64,000 nucleotides of DNA, taken from positions 22,961-86,960 of the forward strand of contig MNYZ01000033.1 in the NCBI GenBank assembly GCA_001873365.1, written 5' to 3'. The stretch comes from Oscillatoriales cyanobacterium CG2_30_40_61. GTDB taxonomy: Bacteria > Cyanobacteriota > Cyanobacteriia > Cyanobacteriales > Microcoleaceae. The notes under the pieces are model-generated. The model was not told the DNA's origin. It did not search any database and worked only from the letters and a program-made list of their open reading frames with translations. Both the position numbers and the translations under genes were made by a program. Positions 55,056 through 64,000 of this stretch are shown in pieces (position 1 is the stretch's first letter; each line of letters opens with the position of its first letter).

Positions 55056-55652
55056 TTAATCCTGATTGCCTTTTGACTTTTGTTCAATAATGGAGTCTGG
55101 GCGTAACCCTGGTCTAACGGCCGTTTCCGGTAAATCATGGGGGTCAATTACACCTGCGGGTAAATAAGCGAACTCCCGCAACGGTGTGACCATGGGATCA
55201 TTAGTCACCTTATAGGGTAAACGTCCTAGGGCTACGTTGTCATAATTCAACTCATGACGGTCATAGGCGGCTAATTCATATTCCTCCGTCATCGAGAGGC
55301 AATTGGTGGGGCAGTATTCCACACAGTTTCCACAGAAAATACAGACTCCAAAATCAATACTGTAGTGTTTAAGCTGCTTTTTCTTAGTTTCCTTGTTGTA
55401 GTTCCAATCGACAACGGGCAAATTGATCGGACAAACGCGAACACAAACCTCGCAGGAGATACATTTATCAAATTCAAAATGAATCCGTCCCCGAAACCGT
55501 TCAGAAGGGATCAATTTTTCGTAGGGGTACTGAACGGTAATGGGGCGACGACGCATATGATCAAATGTAACCGCCAGCCCCTCACCGATGTATTTTGCGG
55601 ATTGAAAGGTTTCTTTGGCGTAATCGGTCACTTGGTTCAGAAACTTGAGCAT
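55056..55652 (-). CDS. ndhI: NDH-1 subunit I (two [4Fe-4S] ferredoxin-type)
   Basis: A 198-residue iron-sulfur subunit. Two ferredoxin motifs are present: [16 protein letters not shown] and [18 protein letters not shown], giving eight cysteine ligands. The N-terminal half has the usual helix ([20 protein letters not shown]) and [15 protein letters not shown]. The C-terminal charged tail is cyanobacterial. It lies between ndhA and ndhG. Confidence 0.98.
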   Translation of the reverse strand: MLKFLNQVTDYAKETFQSAKYIGEGLAVTFDHMRRRPITVQYPYEKLIPSERFRGRIHFEFDKCISCEVCVRVCPINLPVVDWNYNKETKKKQLKHYSIDFGVCIFCGNCVEYCPTNCLSMTEEYELAAYDRHELNYDNVALGRLPYKVTNDPMVTPLREFAYLPAGVIDPHDLPETAVRPGLRPDSIIEQKSKGNQD

Positions 55653-55663
55653 GATGTTTCCCT

Positions 55664-55818
55664 CTAACAGTTATCAGTAAACGGTAATCAGTTATCAGTA
55701 AAGAAAAAAATCAGTTTTAAGTGATCTGCAATCAGTAATTCAGACGAGCATAGGTAATCAGTAGCTTTCAAATTAAAATCTTACACTGATTACCGATAAC
55801 TGATTACTGATAACTGCT
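55664..55818. repeat. tcagtta/taactgat repeat-rich gap between ndhA and ndhI
   Basis: At least five scattered copies of cagttatcag or its complement ctgataactg across 155 bp, in both orientations (for example near 55665, 55690, 55735 and 55798), which allow hairpins. No gene. Same repeat family as 46254. Confidence 0.75.
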
Positions 55819-55825
55819 ACTCGCT

Positions 55826-56944
55826 TTATCCACCAAAAGCAACGGGGAACACCAACTTGAGTGCCGCCGTTAATAGTAAATTGACTAAGCCCACGGGTAA
55901 TAGGAATTTCCAGCCGAGATTTAACAATTGGTCAATCCGAACCCGAGGCAATGTCCACCGGAGTAGAACCGCCGTAAACACCAGGAGATAGGCTTTTAAA
56001 ACCGTCATAGTGATGCCTAACATCGCCAAAATCACCTGTAACCAGGGTGTGGTTTCACTCAACCCCAAGACCCGGACAACTACATCTACCGGAATCGGGA
56101 AATCCCACCCCCCCAAATATAAGACCGCCACGATTAGAGCCGACAGTACCAAGTTGACATAAGACGCTAAATAATAGAGGGCAAACTTCATCCCCGAATA
56201 TTCGGTCTGATAACCGGCCACCAGTTCTTCCTCGGCTTCAGGTAAGTCAAAGGGTAAGCGTTCACACTCAGCCAAGGCTGCAATCCAGAAGATTAGGAAT
56301 CCAACAGGTTGACGCCAGATATTCCACCCTAGAATCCCATAGCCAGACTGCTGATTGACGATATCCAAGGTACTCATACTATTGGAGATCATCACCACGG
56401 CCAGAACCGCTAAGGCCAGGGGAATTTCATAGCTAATCGATTGGGCGACGGCTCGTAACCCTCCTAATAAAGAATATTTATTATTAGAGGCATAACCCGA
56501 CATTAACAAACCAATCGGCTGAATACTAGAAAGGGCAATCCACAGAAAAATGGCGGTACTGAGATCCGTAATCACCATGTTTTGTCCAAAGGGGACAATT
56601 AAATAGGACAAAAACACGGGAATGGATACAATAATCGGCCCCAAGGTAAATAACCAGGGGTCGGCATTAAAGGGAATCGTATCTTCTTTAAACAGTAATT
56701 TCAAACCATCGGCTACGGGGGCCAAGATCCCCATGGGGCCCATATACTCAGGGCCAATGCGCTGTTGGGCGGCGGCGGAAATTTTTCGTTCTAGCCATAC
56801 CGTTCCTAAAACACCGACGGTTGCAGATACAATCATTAATCCCATGGGTAGAGGCAGCCAAAACAATTTAGCCATCTCTAACGTTAGGCCCAGACCTGTG
56901 AGGCCCTCTACAAAACTTGCTTGTAAATCAATTCCTGGGTTCAT
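55826..56944 (-). CDS. ndhA: NDH-1 subunit A (subunit 1)
   Basis: A 372-residue eight-helix membrane subunit, NuoH-like, forming the quinone chamber. Family landmarks are [75 protein letters not shown] and the C-terminal [14 protein letters not shown]. It is the first gene of ndhAIGE, reading from the minus strand. Confidence 0.97.
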   Translation of the reverse strand: MNPGIDLQASFVEGLTGLGLTLEMAKLFWLPLPMGLMIVSATVGVLGTVWLERKISAAAQQRIGPEYMGPMGILAPVADGLKLLFKEDTIPFNADPWLFTLGPIIVSIPVFLSYLIVPFGQNMVITDLSTAIFLWIALSSIQPIGLLMSGYASNNKYSLLGGLRAVAQSISYEIPLALAVLAVVMISNSMSTLDIVNQQSGYGILGWNIWRQPVGFLIFWIAALAECERLPFDLPEAEEELVAGYQTEYSGMKFALYYLASYVNLVLSALIVAVLYLGGWDFPIPVDVVVRVLGLSETTPWLQVILAMLGITMTVLKAYLLVFTAVLLRWTLPRVRIDQLLNLGWKFLLPVGLVNLLLTAALKLVFPVAFGG

Positions 56945-57066
56945 GAAATCAGTTATCAGTTATCAAGTAATCGGTTAATCCGGATCATCAGCGATCAATC
57001 TTTGCCGTAAACCAGTATAGCGTTTGACTGCCCTCAAAACCTTTTTAATCGGCCGATCAAAAGGGT

Positions 57067-58239
57067 TTACAGGGTTTCTGCTTCTAGGTTAATTGCACAG
57101 GTACGTTCATGAATCGGAACATAGGTTTGATTGTGGGAACCGGTATAGATTTGAGTCGGACGGAAGATCCGGTTTTTGGTGATTTGTTCTTTCCAGTGGG
57201 CTAACCAACCTGAAACCCGGGCGATCGCAAAAATTGGGGTAAATAGATCGGAGGGAATATTTAATTTGCGGTAAACCAGACCGGAATAGAAATCAACGTT
57301 AGGATAAATCCCTTTTTCCCCTAAACGATCGGCCACAACTCGTTCTAATTCCAGAGCAATTTCATAATATTCGTCATGGCCAAACCTTTCAAATAGCTGT
57401 TCTCCTAGTTGTTGCAAAATCGTAGCCCGGGGATCTTTAACTTTATAAACCCGATGTCCAAATCCCATGATTTTTGATTTGGTGGCAATCAGATGATCCA
57501 GATAGGGGCCAACATTTTTCACCGAACCAATTTCTTCTAACATGGTCAAAACCTCCTCATTTGCCCCGCCATGCAACGGCCCGGCCAAGGTTCCCACCGC
57601 AGAAGCCACCACCGCATAGGGATCGGTGAGGGTGGAGGCCGTTACCATGGCTGAGAATGTAGAAGCGTTGATCGTGTGTTCCGCATGAAGGGTCAGACAA
57701 ACATCAAAAACCCTGGCCGCGATCGGATCGGGTTCCCGTTCATTTAACATATAAAGAAAGTTAGCGGAATAGTCCAAATCATCGCGAGGTTGTACGGGAT
57801 CGTTACCCTTTCGCATTAGTTGGAAGGCTGCAACCATTGTCGGAATTTTAGCGATTAACCGGACAACGGCTTCTCGAATATATTCGGGATTATCCAACGC
57901 CCGACGAGAATAGAATAGTCCTAAAGCCGCCGCCGATGTTTGTAAGGCGTCCATGGGATGTCCGGTTTCTGGGAAACATTTCATCATGTCCCGAATTCGA
58001 TATTTAATCCGTCGATGGTAGCGGATTTCGTGTTCAAATTCGGCTAATTCATCTTTAGTAGGCAGTTTTCCCCAGATTAGCAAATAGGAAGTTTCCAGAA
58101 AGGTACTTTGGTTAGCCAGTTGTTCAATACCAATGCCTCGGTATTCTAAAATTCCTTTTTGTCCATCAACGTAGCTAATCCCAGACAAGGTAGCCGGAAC
58201 ACCCTCAAGACCGGGTTTGAATTCACTAACGGCAGTCAT
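57067..58239 (-). CDS. gltA: Citrate synthase
   Basis: Condenses oxaloacetate and acetyl-CoA into citrate, feeding 2-oxoglutarate supply for nitrogen assimilation. The 390-residue enzyme is of the short bacterial type II-like class. It has SAMVTAS-type helix, the HAEHTINAS His, GPLHGGANEEVLTML and GFGHRVYKVKDPRA with the catalytic His and Asp neighbours, and RPTQIYTG at the C terminus. It is 122 bp upstream of ndhA and co-oriented, with no shared function. Confidence 0.96.
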   Translation of the reverse strand: MTAVSEFKPGLEGVPATLSGISYVDGQKGILEYRGIGIEQLANQSTFLETSYLLIWGKLPTKDELAEFEHEIRYHRRIKYRIRDMMKCFPETGHPMDALQTSAAALGLFYSRRALDNPEYIREAVVRLIAKIPTMVAAFQLMRKGNDPVQPRDDLDYSANFLYMLNEREPDPIAARVFDVCLTLHAEHTINASTFSAMVTASTLTDPYAVVASAVGTLAGPLHGGANEEVLTMLEEIGSVKNVGPYLDHLIATKSKIMGFGHRVYKVKDPRATILQQLGEQLFERFGHDEYYEIALELERVVADRLGEKGIYPNVDFYSGLVYRKLNIPSDLFTPIFAIARVSGWLAHWKEQITKNRIFRPTQIYTGSHNQTYVPIHERTCAINLEAETL

Positions 58240-58355
58240 AGAAGTTTATGTATGTGTGTGGATATTTATCAAGCTACATTACCATTCGCATTGATAGTGT
58301 TTTCGTTTTGACAGGATTTTGTCATATCCCGATGACGCCGATGCACTACCGCGCT

Positions 58356-58850
58356 TTAAGGTAACAAAAATCTAGGGGGAGTCAGCCAGAATAGTTGACT
58401 ATTACCAATGACAGAAGTGGGGGGGAGAGTTATTCCTATAATTCCAGCTTTTTTGACAATTAGGGCTCCTTTGGGCTGTCCCCAAATTAATAATTCTGCC
58501 CAATGTCCTAAATCTGGTTGATGTCCCACCAAGGCTAAACTTTTACCCCCGGTGGACTGCCACGTTTGATACCAAGTGATCCAGTCTTGAATATTGCCAT
58601 CGGGAGCTAAGGCGGCACATTCTTCTACTTGCGAGGATAATCCCACGGTTTTGAGGATATCTGCGGTTTGACGGGCGCGAATTAGGGGACTGGTAAGAAT
58701 GTGATCAAATTGTAAGTTTAGTTGTTTTAAACGAGTGGCAATTTGGTGGGTTTTGCGATCGCCTTCTGGGGTTAAAGGACGTTGATCATCGTTTTCATAA
58801 GTTCCCCGTTCTGCCGCGATTCCATGACGAATCAAGTATAAATCAGTCAT
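58356..58850 (-). CDS. sixA: Phosphohistidine phosphatase (SixA family)
   Basis: A 164-residue histidine phosphatase-superfamily protein with the catalytic DLYLIRHGIAAERG at the N terminus, LTSPLIRARQTADIL in the middle and the second His in LALVGHQPDLG. The small size without extra domain suits SixA, which removes phosphate from histidine residues. No phosphorelay gene is adjacent, so its partner is unknown. Confidence 0.9.
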   Translation of the reverse strand: MTDLYLIRHGIAAERGTYENDDQRPLTPEGDRKTHQIATRLKQLNLQFDHILTSPLIRARQTADILKTVGLSSQVEECAALAPDGNIQDWITWYQTWQSTGGKSLALVGHQPDLGHWAELLIWGQPKGALIVKKAGIIGITLPPTSVIGNSQLFWLTPPRFLLP

Positions 58851-58892
58851 AATTTTTTTTACCGAAAGTGAAACTCAAAGCCATACTGATAT

Positions 58893-60410
58893 CTAGGATA
58901 TTTTAGCCCCGTATATATCATAAAAGTATTGATTCAGTTTTTGCAAATCTTCATCATTAATCATATTATATTTAGATAATATCACTAAACTTTCCACTTC
59001 TTTTGATATGGTTTCTAATAACTGTTTTTGTGGTATAATTAAAGGTATTTTCTTGATATAGTTAGCAGAATTATTAGTGCTTGTATTAATAGTTCTAATC
59101 AGATCATTACAAACTTTGCTATTGAAAAAACCAAGTAAATAGTAAATTAAATATTGGTAATCTTGGCGGGGAAATATTCCCACAATAGACTGATCAAATA
59201 ATCTCCCATCAATTAATGATCCCGTAATTGAAGAAGATGATATCATTGGTACAGCAATTCCCTGACGGAAATAAAATTGGGAGTTCTGAAATCTGGCTTT
59301 TTGCTTATTAGTAACTTGATAATCATAAACTGCTGCTTCCCCCCAGTCCATAAACCATTCTGATTGTTTGTAAAATCTTTGATTACCACCCTTGACAATT
59401 GGAACCCAATAACAATCATTTTTGATACCATTCAGGGGTGGATTAATAGAAAGATTATCACTACAGATCTTATTATTATCTATAATAGCATACTTTTTAG
59501 TTCCTCTAGTAACAGATGGCGATCGCCTTAAATACTTACCATCATTCCCCGAATAAAAACCCGTTACCACAAAACAAATATCACCTACGGTCATATTATC
59601 AGAATTCATAACTTGAGAAATCCAGTCTTTTGAAGACAGAAAAAAAGCCTGGGATGGGTTGTTAATAAGCTGATGGTAGGAAAGTCTACAAACTTGATAA
59701 TTTTTCTTGGTATTAGTTAATAATTCGGTAAGCTCTGACGGTGAATGCAGACCTTTATAAACAGGAAAATCATAGTCCATATTGGGTTTTTCCTTGATAA
59801 TACATATTATACTCAATCCCGCGTAACCAAAATTAACACCCGGAAAAAAATCAGAAGGAAAAAGCGTGATTGATTCTATTTTATAATTACTAATAATTTC
59901 TGTTCGCAAACCTTGATGATGATGGAGTGATAAATAGGTATCGGGAATAATAAAAACCAGGCGTCCGTCTTGGTTTAATAATTCCATTGTCCGAATTAAA
60001 AATAAACCGTAGGTTTCCTTAGCGTATATATGAGGATATGCTATTTTTAATTGTTTTCTTTTTTCTGGTGATTGATAGGCTCCATAGGGTGGATTTGCAA
60101 TTACTCTATCGAATTTTTTATTAGTATTTTCCAGAATAAAATCTTGATTTATTATCTCAATATTTTTTAAGTTTTTATATTTCAAATTTAACTTATTTAC
60201 TGAATCAATATTTAACTCATAAGCGGTAATTTCTGGAGTTAATCCTTGCTTTAATAACTCGTCAATCAACACACCTTCACCCGCACAAGGTTCAAGCACG
60301 GACATATTATAATCAAATTCGAGAAGTCCTACCATATAGGAAGTAATATGATTACAATTAGTGTAATAGGCTTGGAACTTATCTTGCTTTCTATTTCTGG
60401 GAGCTACCAT
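58893..60410 (-). CDS. TaqI-like gamma-class DNA adenine methyltransferase, orphan
   Basis: A 505-residue DNA methyltransferase. Motif order is gamma class: the SAM-binding KFQAYYTNCNHITSYMVGLL (motif X) and VLEPCAGEGVLI (motif I) come first, followed by ITAYELNIDS, INQDFILENT and catalytic VIANPPYGAY (motif IV). The C-terminal half (about 250-500) is a target-recognition domain, with IPLIIPQKQLLETISKEVESL typical of type IIG/Eco57I-like enzymes. No restriction nuclease gene is adjacent, so it is an orphan or the nuclease lies elsewhere. It is markedly AT-rich compared with its neighbours, suggesting acquisition. Confidence 0.88.
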   Translation of the reverse strand: MVAPRNRKQDKFQAYYTNCNHITSYMVGLLEFDYNMSVLEPCAGEGVLIDELLKQGLTPEITAYELNIDSVNKLNLKYKNLKNIEIINQDFILENTNKKFDRVIANPPYGAYQSPEKRKQLKIAYPHIYAKETYGLFLIRTMELLNQDGRLVFIIPDTYLSLHHHQGLRTEIISNYKIESITLFPSDFFPGVNFGYAGLSIICIIKEKPNMDYDFPVYKGLHSPSELTELLTNTKKNYQVCRLSYHQLINNPSQAFFLSSKDWISQVMNSDNMTVGDICFVVTGFYSGNDGKYLRRSPSVTRGTKKYAIIDNNKICSDNLSINPPLNGIKNDCYWVPIVKGGNQRFYKQSEWFMDWGEAAVYDYQVTNKQKARFQNSQFYFRQGIAVPMISSSSITGSLIDGRLFDQSIVGIFPRQDYQYLIYYLLGFFNSKVCNDLIRTINTSTNNSANYIKKIPLIIPQKQLLETISKEVESLVILSKYNMINDEDLQKLNQYFYDIYGAKIS

Positions 60411-60568
60411 GATAGATACTTAACTAAATCATTTTGGTTAAAATAAGCCAGCGTTTCTCTATGTATAACTTATAACTACTATTTTATTATCAAAACAGTT
60501 TTAACAGCAAAAACATTAAAGATGCGTTACAATTATTGACGAAAAAGTTATTCTGGAATATAAAATTA

Positions 60569-61351
60569 ATGAAAACTGCGTTAATTACGGGAGCGTCTGT
60601 AGGAATTGGGGCGGCGTTTGCGAAGGAATTGGCATCTCGGAAAATGGATGTGGTTTTAGTGGCCCGTTCTCAAGATAAATTAGAACAACTAGCGGAAAAA
60701 TTGCGATCGCAATATAATATTAAAGCCTATGTAATTCCCCAAGATTTAACCCAACCCGATGCTACACAATTGGTTTTTGATGCTATTTCTCAACAGGGAT
60801 TAACCATTGATTTACTGATTAATAACGCCGGATTTGGAGATTATGGAGCCTTTGCAGATCGTCCCTTAAATAAACAAGTGCAAATGATTCAGTTAAATAT
60901 TACAGCCTTAGTTGAACTGACTCATTTATTCTTAACAGATATGAAAAAACGGGGTGCAGGTGCGATCGTTAATGTCGCTTCTATTGCAGGTTATCAACCC
61001 TTACCCTATTGTTCGGTTTATTGTGGAACAAAAGCCTTTGTTTTGAATTTTACCGAGGCTTTATGGGCGGAAAATAAAGACTCTGGAGTTAGATTTTTAG
61101 TAGTCTGTCCTGGGCCTACCGAATCTAACTTTTTTGTGGCCGCAGAATTTCCTCAAACCCTTTCCGCAGGTGGACAGAATTATACGACGGCGGAGGAAGT
61201 TGTTAAAGACACATTAACAGCCTTAGACAAAGACTTTTCCACCTTAGTAACCGGAGGATTCACTAATCAATTTATTGTTAATTTACCTCGATTTTTCCCT
61301 AGAGATACAATTGTTAGTTTAGTGGAAAAACAGTTTAAACCTAAGAAATAA
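60569..61351 (+). CDS. Short-chain dehydrogenase/reductase
   Basis: A 260-residue NAD(P)-dependent oxidoreductase. Cofactor loop TGASVGIGAAFAKEL, DVVLVARSQDKL strand, NNAGFGDYG, IVNVASIAGYQP with the catalytic Ser, and the active-site YCGTKAF. The frame is open to a TTG at 60536, but ATG 60569 begins at the classic KTALITGAS. Substrate unknown; the C-terminal LPRFFPRDTIVSLVEKQF resembles the SDR group acting on ketoesters. Confidence 0.9.
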   Translation: MKTALITGASVGIGAAFAKELASRKMDVVLVARSQDKLEQLAEKLRSQYNIKAYVIPQDLTQPDATQLVFDAISQQGLTIDLLINNAGFGDYGAFADRPLNKQVQMIQLNITALVELTHLFLTDMKKRGAGAIVNVASIAGYQPLPYCSVYCGTKAFVLNFTEALWAENKDSGVRFLVVCPGPTESNFFVAAEFPQTLSAGGQNYTTAEEVVKDTLTALDKDFSTLVTGGFTNQFIVNLPRFFPRDTIVSLVEKQFKPKK

Positions 61352-61354
61352 ATT

Positions 61355-61400
61355 GTTGTTGGGCTTTGGCACAAAGATGGGATGGCTAAAGCCCAACAAC
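61355..61400. terminator. Bidirectional terminator between SDR and argC
   Basis: gttgttgggcttt (61355-61367) and aaagcccaacaac (61388-61400) are perfect 13-bp complements with a 20-nt loop. It sits between convergent genes. Confidence 0.85.
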
Positions 61401-61414
61401 GATTTATTATTACT

Positions 61415-62476
61415 TTAGGGATAGAAACACAATTGGGGTAAACCCAAGGTTTCTTCCCAACCCATCATAATATTCATACACTGTACTCCTTGTCCGGCTT
61501 GACCTTTAATTAAGTTATCAATAGCCGACATAACGATCACTCGTCCGGTGCGTTGATCAACTTCAATTCCTAAGTAACAAAGGTTAGTTCCACAGGCCCA
61601 TTTTGTTTGCGGATAAGTACCGCCAGGTAAGATTTTAACCAGGGGAGAATTGCGATAAAAGGCTTTATAAATGGTAATTAAATCCTCTCTAACTAACCCT
61701 GGATCTCGTAAAGTTGCATAAACCGTGGCTAAAATTCCCCGTACCATGGGCATTAAATGGGGGGTAAATTGGACTAAAATATCATGTCCGGCTAAGTCAC
61801 TACAAACCTGTTCAATTTCTGGGGTATGACGATGATGACCACCGACACTATAAGCCCCGATTGAATTATCAGCTTCGGCTAATAACATAGGAACTTTAGC
61901 CTGTCTTCCTCCTCCAGAAGCTCCAGATTTGGCATCAATAATAGTGCTATGCGGATCAACTAATCCCTGTTTTAATAGGGGAGAAATTGCTAATAAACTT
62001 GCTGTTACATAACAACCCGCACAACCAACTAATTGAGCCGTAGCTAGGCGATCGCGATACAATTCAGGTAAGCCATAAACGGCCGTTGCTGCAATTGCTT
62101 GATCCGTGCGTTCTCCCCCATACCATTTTTTATAAATGTCTAAATTAGAAAATCGATAATCCGCCGATAAATCTAATACTTTACATCCTTTTTCTATTAA
62201 TTGAGGCGCCATTGTATAGGCTAAATTATTAGGTAGGGATAGAAAGACAATTTGACATTTAGAGGCTATTTTATCAATATCAATAGGTTCGATGACTAAA
62301 TCCACACATTCATTCAAATGGGGATAGAGACTACAAAAGGGTTTCCCCGCGCTACTATCCCCCCCTAAATAGGCAATTCTGACCAGGGGATGATCCTGTA
62401 ACAAACGCACCAACTGCACGCCACCATAGCCCGATGCCCCCACAATACCGACGGGAATCCGTTCTGCATTACCCAT
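61415..62476 (-). CDS. argC: N-acetyl-gamma-glutamyl-phosphate reductase
   Basis: Third step of arginine synthesis: NADPH-dependent reduction of N-acetylglutamyl phosphate to the semialdehyde. [22 protein letters not shown] is the dinucleotide loop, [18 protein letters not shown] supplies the catalytic Cys, and [12 protein letters not shown] the active-site His region. It is a 353-residue type 1 enzyme. The gene stands alone without argJ, argB or argD. Confidence 0.97.
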   Translation of the reverse strand: MGNAERIPVGIVGASGYGGVQLVRLLQDHPLVRIAYLGGDSSAGKPFCSLYPHLNECVDLVIEPIDIDKIASKCQIVFLSLPNNLAYTMAPQLIEKGCKVLDLSADYRFSNLDIYKKWYGGERTDQAIAATAVYGLPELYRDRLATAQLVGCAGCYVTASLLAISPLLKQGLVDPHSTIIDAKSGASGGGRQAKVPMLLAEADNSIGAYSVGGHHRHTPEIEQVCSDLAGHDILVQFTPHLMPMVRGILATVYATLRDPGLVREDLITIYKAFYRNSPLVKILPGGTYPQTKWACGTNLCYLGIEVDQRTGRVIVMSAIDNLIKGQAGQGVQCMNIMMGWEETLGLPQLCFYP

Positions 62477-62572
62477 ATTACCTAACTCCTAGAAAAATGA
62501 CCTAACTTTTGCTGCATGATAGCTGATTATGGAAAAGTTTGGAAAAATGTTTTGGAATTTCTCTAGGATCTC

Positions 62573-63766
62573 TCAAACCTGAAAACCCATTTCCCCGAGT
62601 TCCTGACGCAAACGTTGGGCTTCTGGAGAGTTATTTTGCTCGTGTAATTCTATGGCGGCTTTAAACATTGTCGAACTATCGCTGAGTTGACCAATTTGTA
62701 GTAATAGAACTCCTAAATTTTGGAAGGTTTCGGCTGAGTTGGGATTGAGTTCTAGGGCTTTTTGATAGGCGGTGATCGCTTCTCTATATGCTCCCATTGC
62801 CCTCAAGGTCATGCCTAAATTATAATAGGCGATCGCTAAACTGGGATCAATTTCTATGGCGGTTTGATAGGCTATTTTAGCGGATTCTAGTTCTCCTTCT
62901 TGTTTTAAAATATTGCCTAAATTATTATAGGCTCCTAGCTTTAATTGTGGTATAATATTAATATCAACTGCGGTTTGATAATGCTGTTTTGCTTGGGTAA
63001 ATTGTCCCTGTTTACTATAGGCTATGCCCAAATGATAATGGAGTTCATATAAAACCCCATCTTCTCCATTACTCGGTTGAGATAATCCTAATTTTAATAG
63101 TTCAATTCCGCGCTCTAAGTCGCCTATTTCGACGTATAAAGCCCCCAATTTACTTGCGGCATAGGCATCCGTTGGATGTTCTTTTAAGTAACGCTCCATG
63201 GCTGTTTTTGCCCGTTGCCATTTATTCCGTTGAGCGATCGCTTCGGCTTGGTATCCATCATGTAAAATAGCAACCTGGGATAATGTTCCGATTTGCCATT
63301 GTGGTTTGTGGCGAATTAATTCGGTGACGCTATCATCTACCATGGCATGATAGGGACGGGAAAAACAGATTTGGGGATGATTTCTAAACAGTCGAGAAAC
63401 TAAGGAATAAGGAGATTGACTGGCGCCGATTTCCTGTCTAATTAAGTTAACTACAATTAAATTACGATTTTCCATAATTTGATGCAGTTGCGTCCCAATT
63501 CCTGGGGCTAAAACTTCATCCGCATCTAATACTAAAATCCATTGTCCCGTAGCATAACTTAACGCGGCATTTCTAGCTTTTGCAAAGTCATCACACCAAT
63601 TAAAAGAATGAACTTTTGCCCCAAATTGTTGAGCAATTTTTGGGGTTTTATCCGTTGACCCGGTATCAACAATAATAATTTCATCAACAATTCCTTGAAC
63701 ACTGTTTAAACATTTTGCTAAAGTTTCTTGTTCATTTTTAACAATCATGCAAAGGCTTAATTTCAT
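62573..63766 (-). CDS. Glycosyltransferase family 2 with TPR repeats
   Basis: A 397-residue two-domain protein. Residues 1-230 are a GT2 domain: LSLCMIVKNEQETLAKCLNSV, EIIIVDTGSTDKTPKIA and WILVLDADEVLAPG with the D-x-D-like site. From about residue 185 to 370, TPR units take over (YAASKLGALYVEIGDLERGIEL, AYYNLGMTLRAMGAYREAITAYQKALELNPNSAETFQ). This domain pair occurs in protein-glycosylation and lipopolysaccharide-type enzymes. The acceptor may be a protein; that is an inference. Confidence 0.92.
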   Translation of the reverse strand: MKLSLCMIVKNEQETLAKCLNSVQGIVDEIIIVDTGSTDKTPKIAQQFGAKVHSFNWCDDFAKARNAALSYATGQWILVLDADEVLAPGIGTQLHQIMENRNLIVVNLIRQEIGASQSPYSLVSRLFRNHPQICFSRPYHAMVDDSVTELIRHKPQWQIGTLSQVAILHDGYQAEAIAQRNKWQRAKTAMERYLKEHPTDAYAASKLGALYVEIGDLERGIELLKLGLSQPSNGEDGVLYELHYHLGIAYSKQGQFTQAKQHYQTAVDINIIPQLKLGAYNNLGNILKQEGELESAKIAYQTAIEIDPSLAIAYYNLGMTLRAMGAYREAITAYQKALELNPNSAETFQNLGVLLLQIGQLSDSSTMFKAAIELHEQNNSPEAQRLRQELGEMGFQV

Positions 63767-63803
63767 AAATATAAATTTGGTTATTTAGTAGATAGAAGGA
63801 TTT

Positions 63804-64000
63804 GTAGGGGCGGGTTCTGTATTGATTTCTGTTTCCCGCAGATAATCTTGAAAAACCCGCCCCACCCCACCATTAATATTTAATTGATAATTAATTCTAC
63901 GGGTTTAGGTAGATTTATTGTACATATCCAAGGTTAAGTTAATTCGGGGCGGGTTTAGGTAAATTTGTTGTACATATCCAAGGTTAATTCGGGGCGGGTT
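63804..64000. repeat. GTAGGGGCGGGTTC element plus 45-50-bp tandem repeats at right edge
   Basis: A 14-mer gtaggggcgggttc (63804-63817) faces a complementary aacccgcccc near 63855. Then tandem units beginning cgggtttaggt start at 63900 (50 bp), 63950 (45 bp, lacking five bases before ttcgggg) and 63995 (cut by the window edge). Each unit contains tacatatccaaggtt and ends in ggggcggg. No gene is present in these bases. Confidence 0.8.

Overview
The window is chromosomal DNA of an oxygenic cyanobacterium. It carries the photosystem II operon rubA-ycf48-psbEFLJ, two NDH-1 operons (ndhCKJ and ndhAIGE), a magnesium-chelatase H-type subunit, a KaiB-fold protein and many copies of the cyanobacterial HIP1 octamer GCGATCGC (for example at 3707-3714). 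The moderately low GC content, abundant 7-bp tandem repeats, Uma2-family nuclease genes and an exopolysaccharide locus suggest a filamentous Oscillatoriales-type genome, perhaps Planktothrix; the genus is an inference from general resemblance. I found no tRNA, rRNA, CRISPR array or complete insertion sequence.

Layout. 1-5.1 kb: end of a large GAF-histidine kinase, a Uma2 nuclease, a KaiB-domain hybrid and a PilT-type ATPase. 5.4-17.3 kb: housekeeping and metabolism (amidase, DUF1400 hydrolase, ilvC, gatB, egtD, LCP ligase, HEAT-repeat protein, TPMT-like methyltransferase) with small unknown genes and repeat-filled gaps. 17.4-26.3 kb: CBS-domain histidine kinase, HAD phosphatase, a Tat-leader remnant, pheA, DUF1997 protein, an Rpn-type nuclease gene broken by a stop codon, and rnhB. 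26.3-30.9 kb: H subunit of a chelatase, an ArsR/SmtB regulator and a small conserved protein.

31.2-43.6 kb is the main accessory region: a co-oriented polysaccharide locus with a flippase, glycosyltransferases of both folds, a polymerase/ligase-like membrane protein, a clan-A glycosidase-like lipoprotein, a sulfotransferase and a serine-acetyltransferase-like domain. Together they suggest synthesis, sulfation, acetylation, export and trimming of a surface glycan. The locus is eroding: one glycosyltransferase has an internal deletion with frameshift, and another has lost its N-terminal half and is fused in frame to the acetyltransferase.

43.6-64 kb: a lipoprotein fragment, a second Uma2 gene, a radical SAM protein, the rubA-ycf48-psbEFLJ operon running divergently from ndhCKJ, a calcium-loop SdrD-B-like repeat protein, an M16 peptidase, ndhAIGE, gltA, sixA, a TaqI-like adenine methyltransferase, an SDR, argC and a TPR-glycosyltransferase. 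The most unusual sequence-level structures are a duplicated 124-bp element made of four hairpins that all have 3-nt loops (11557-11806), and several unrelated-looking tandem arrays that share a 7-bp period.
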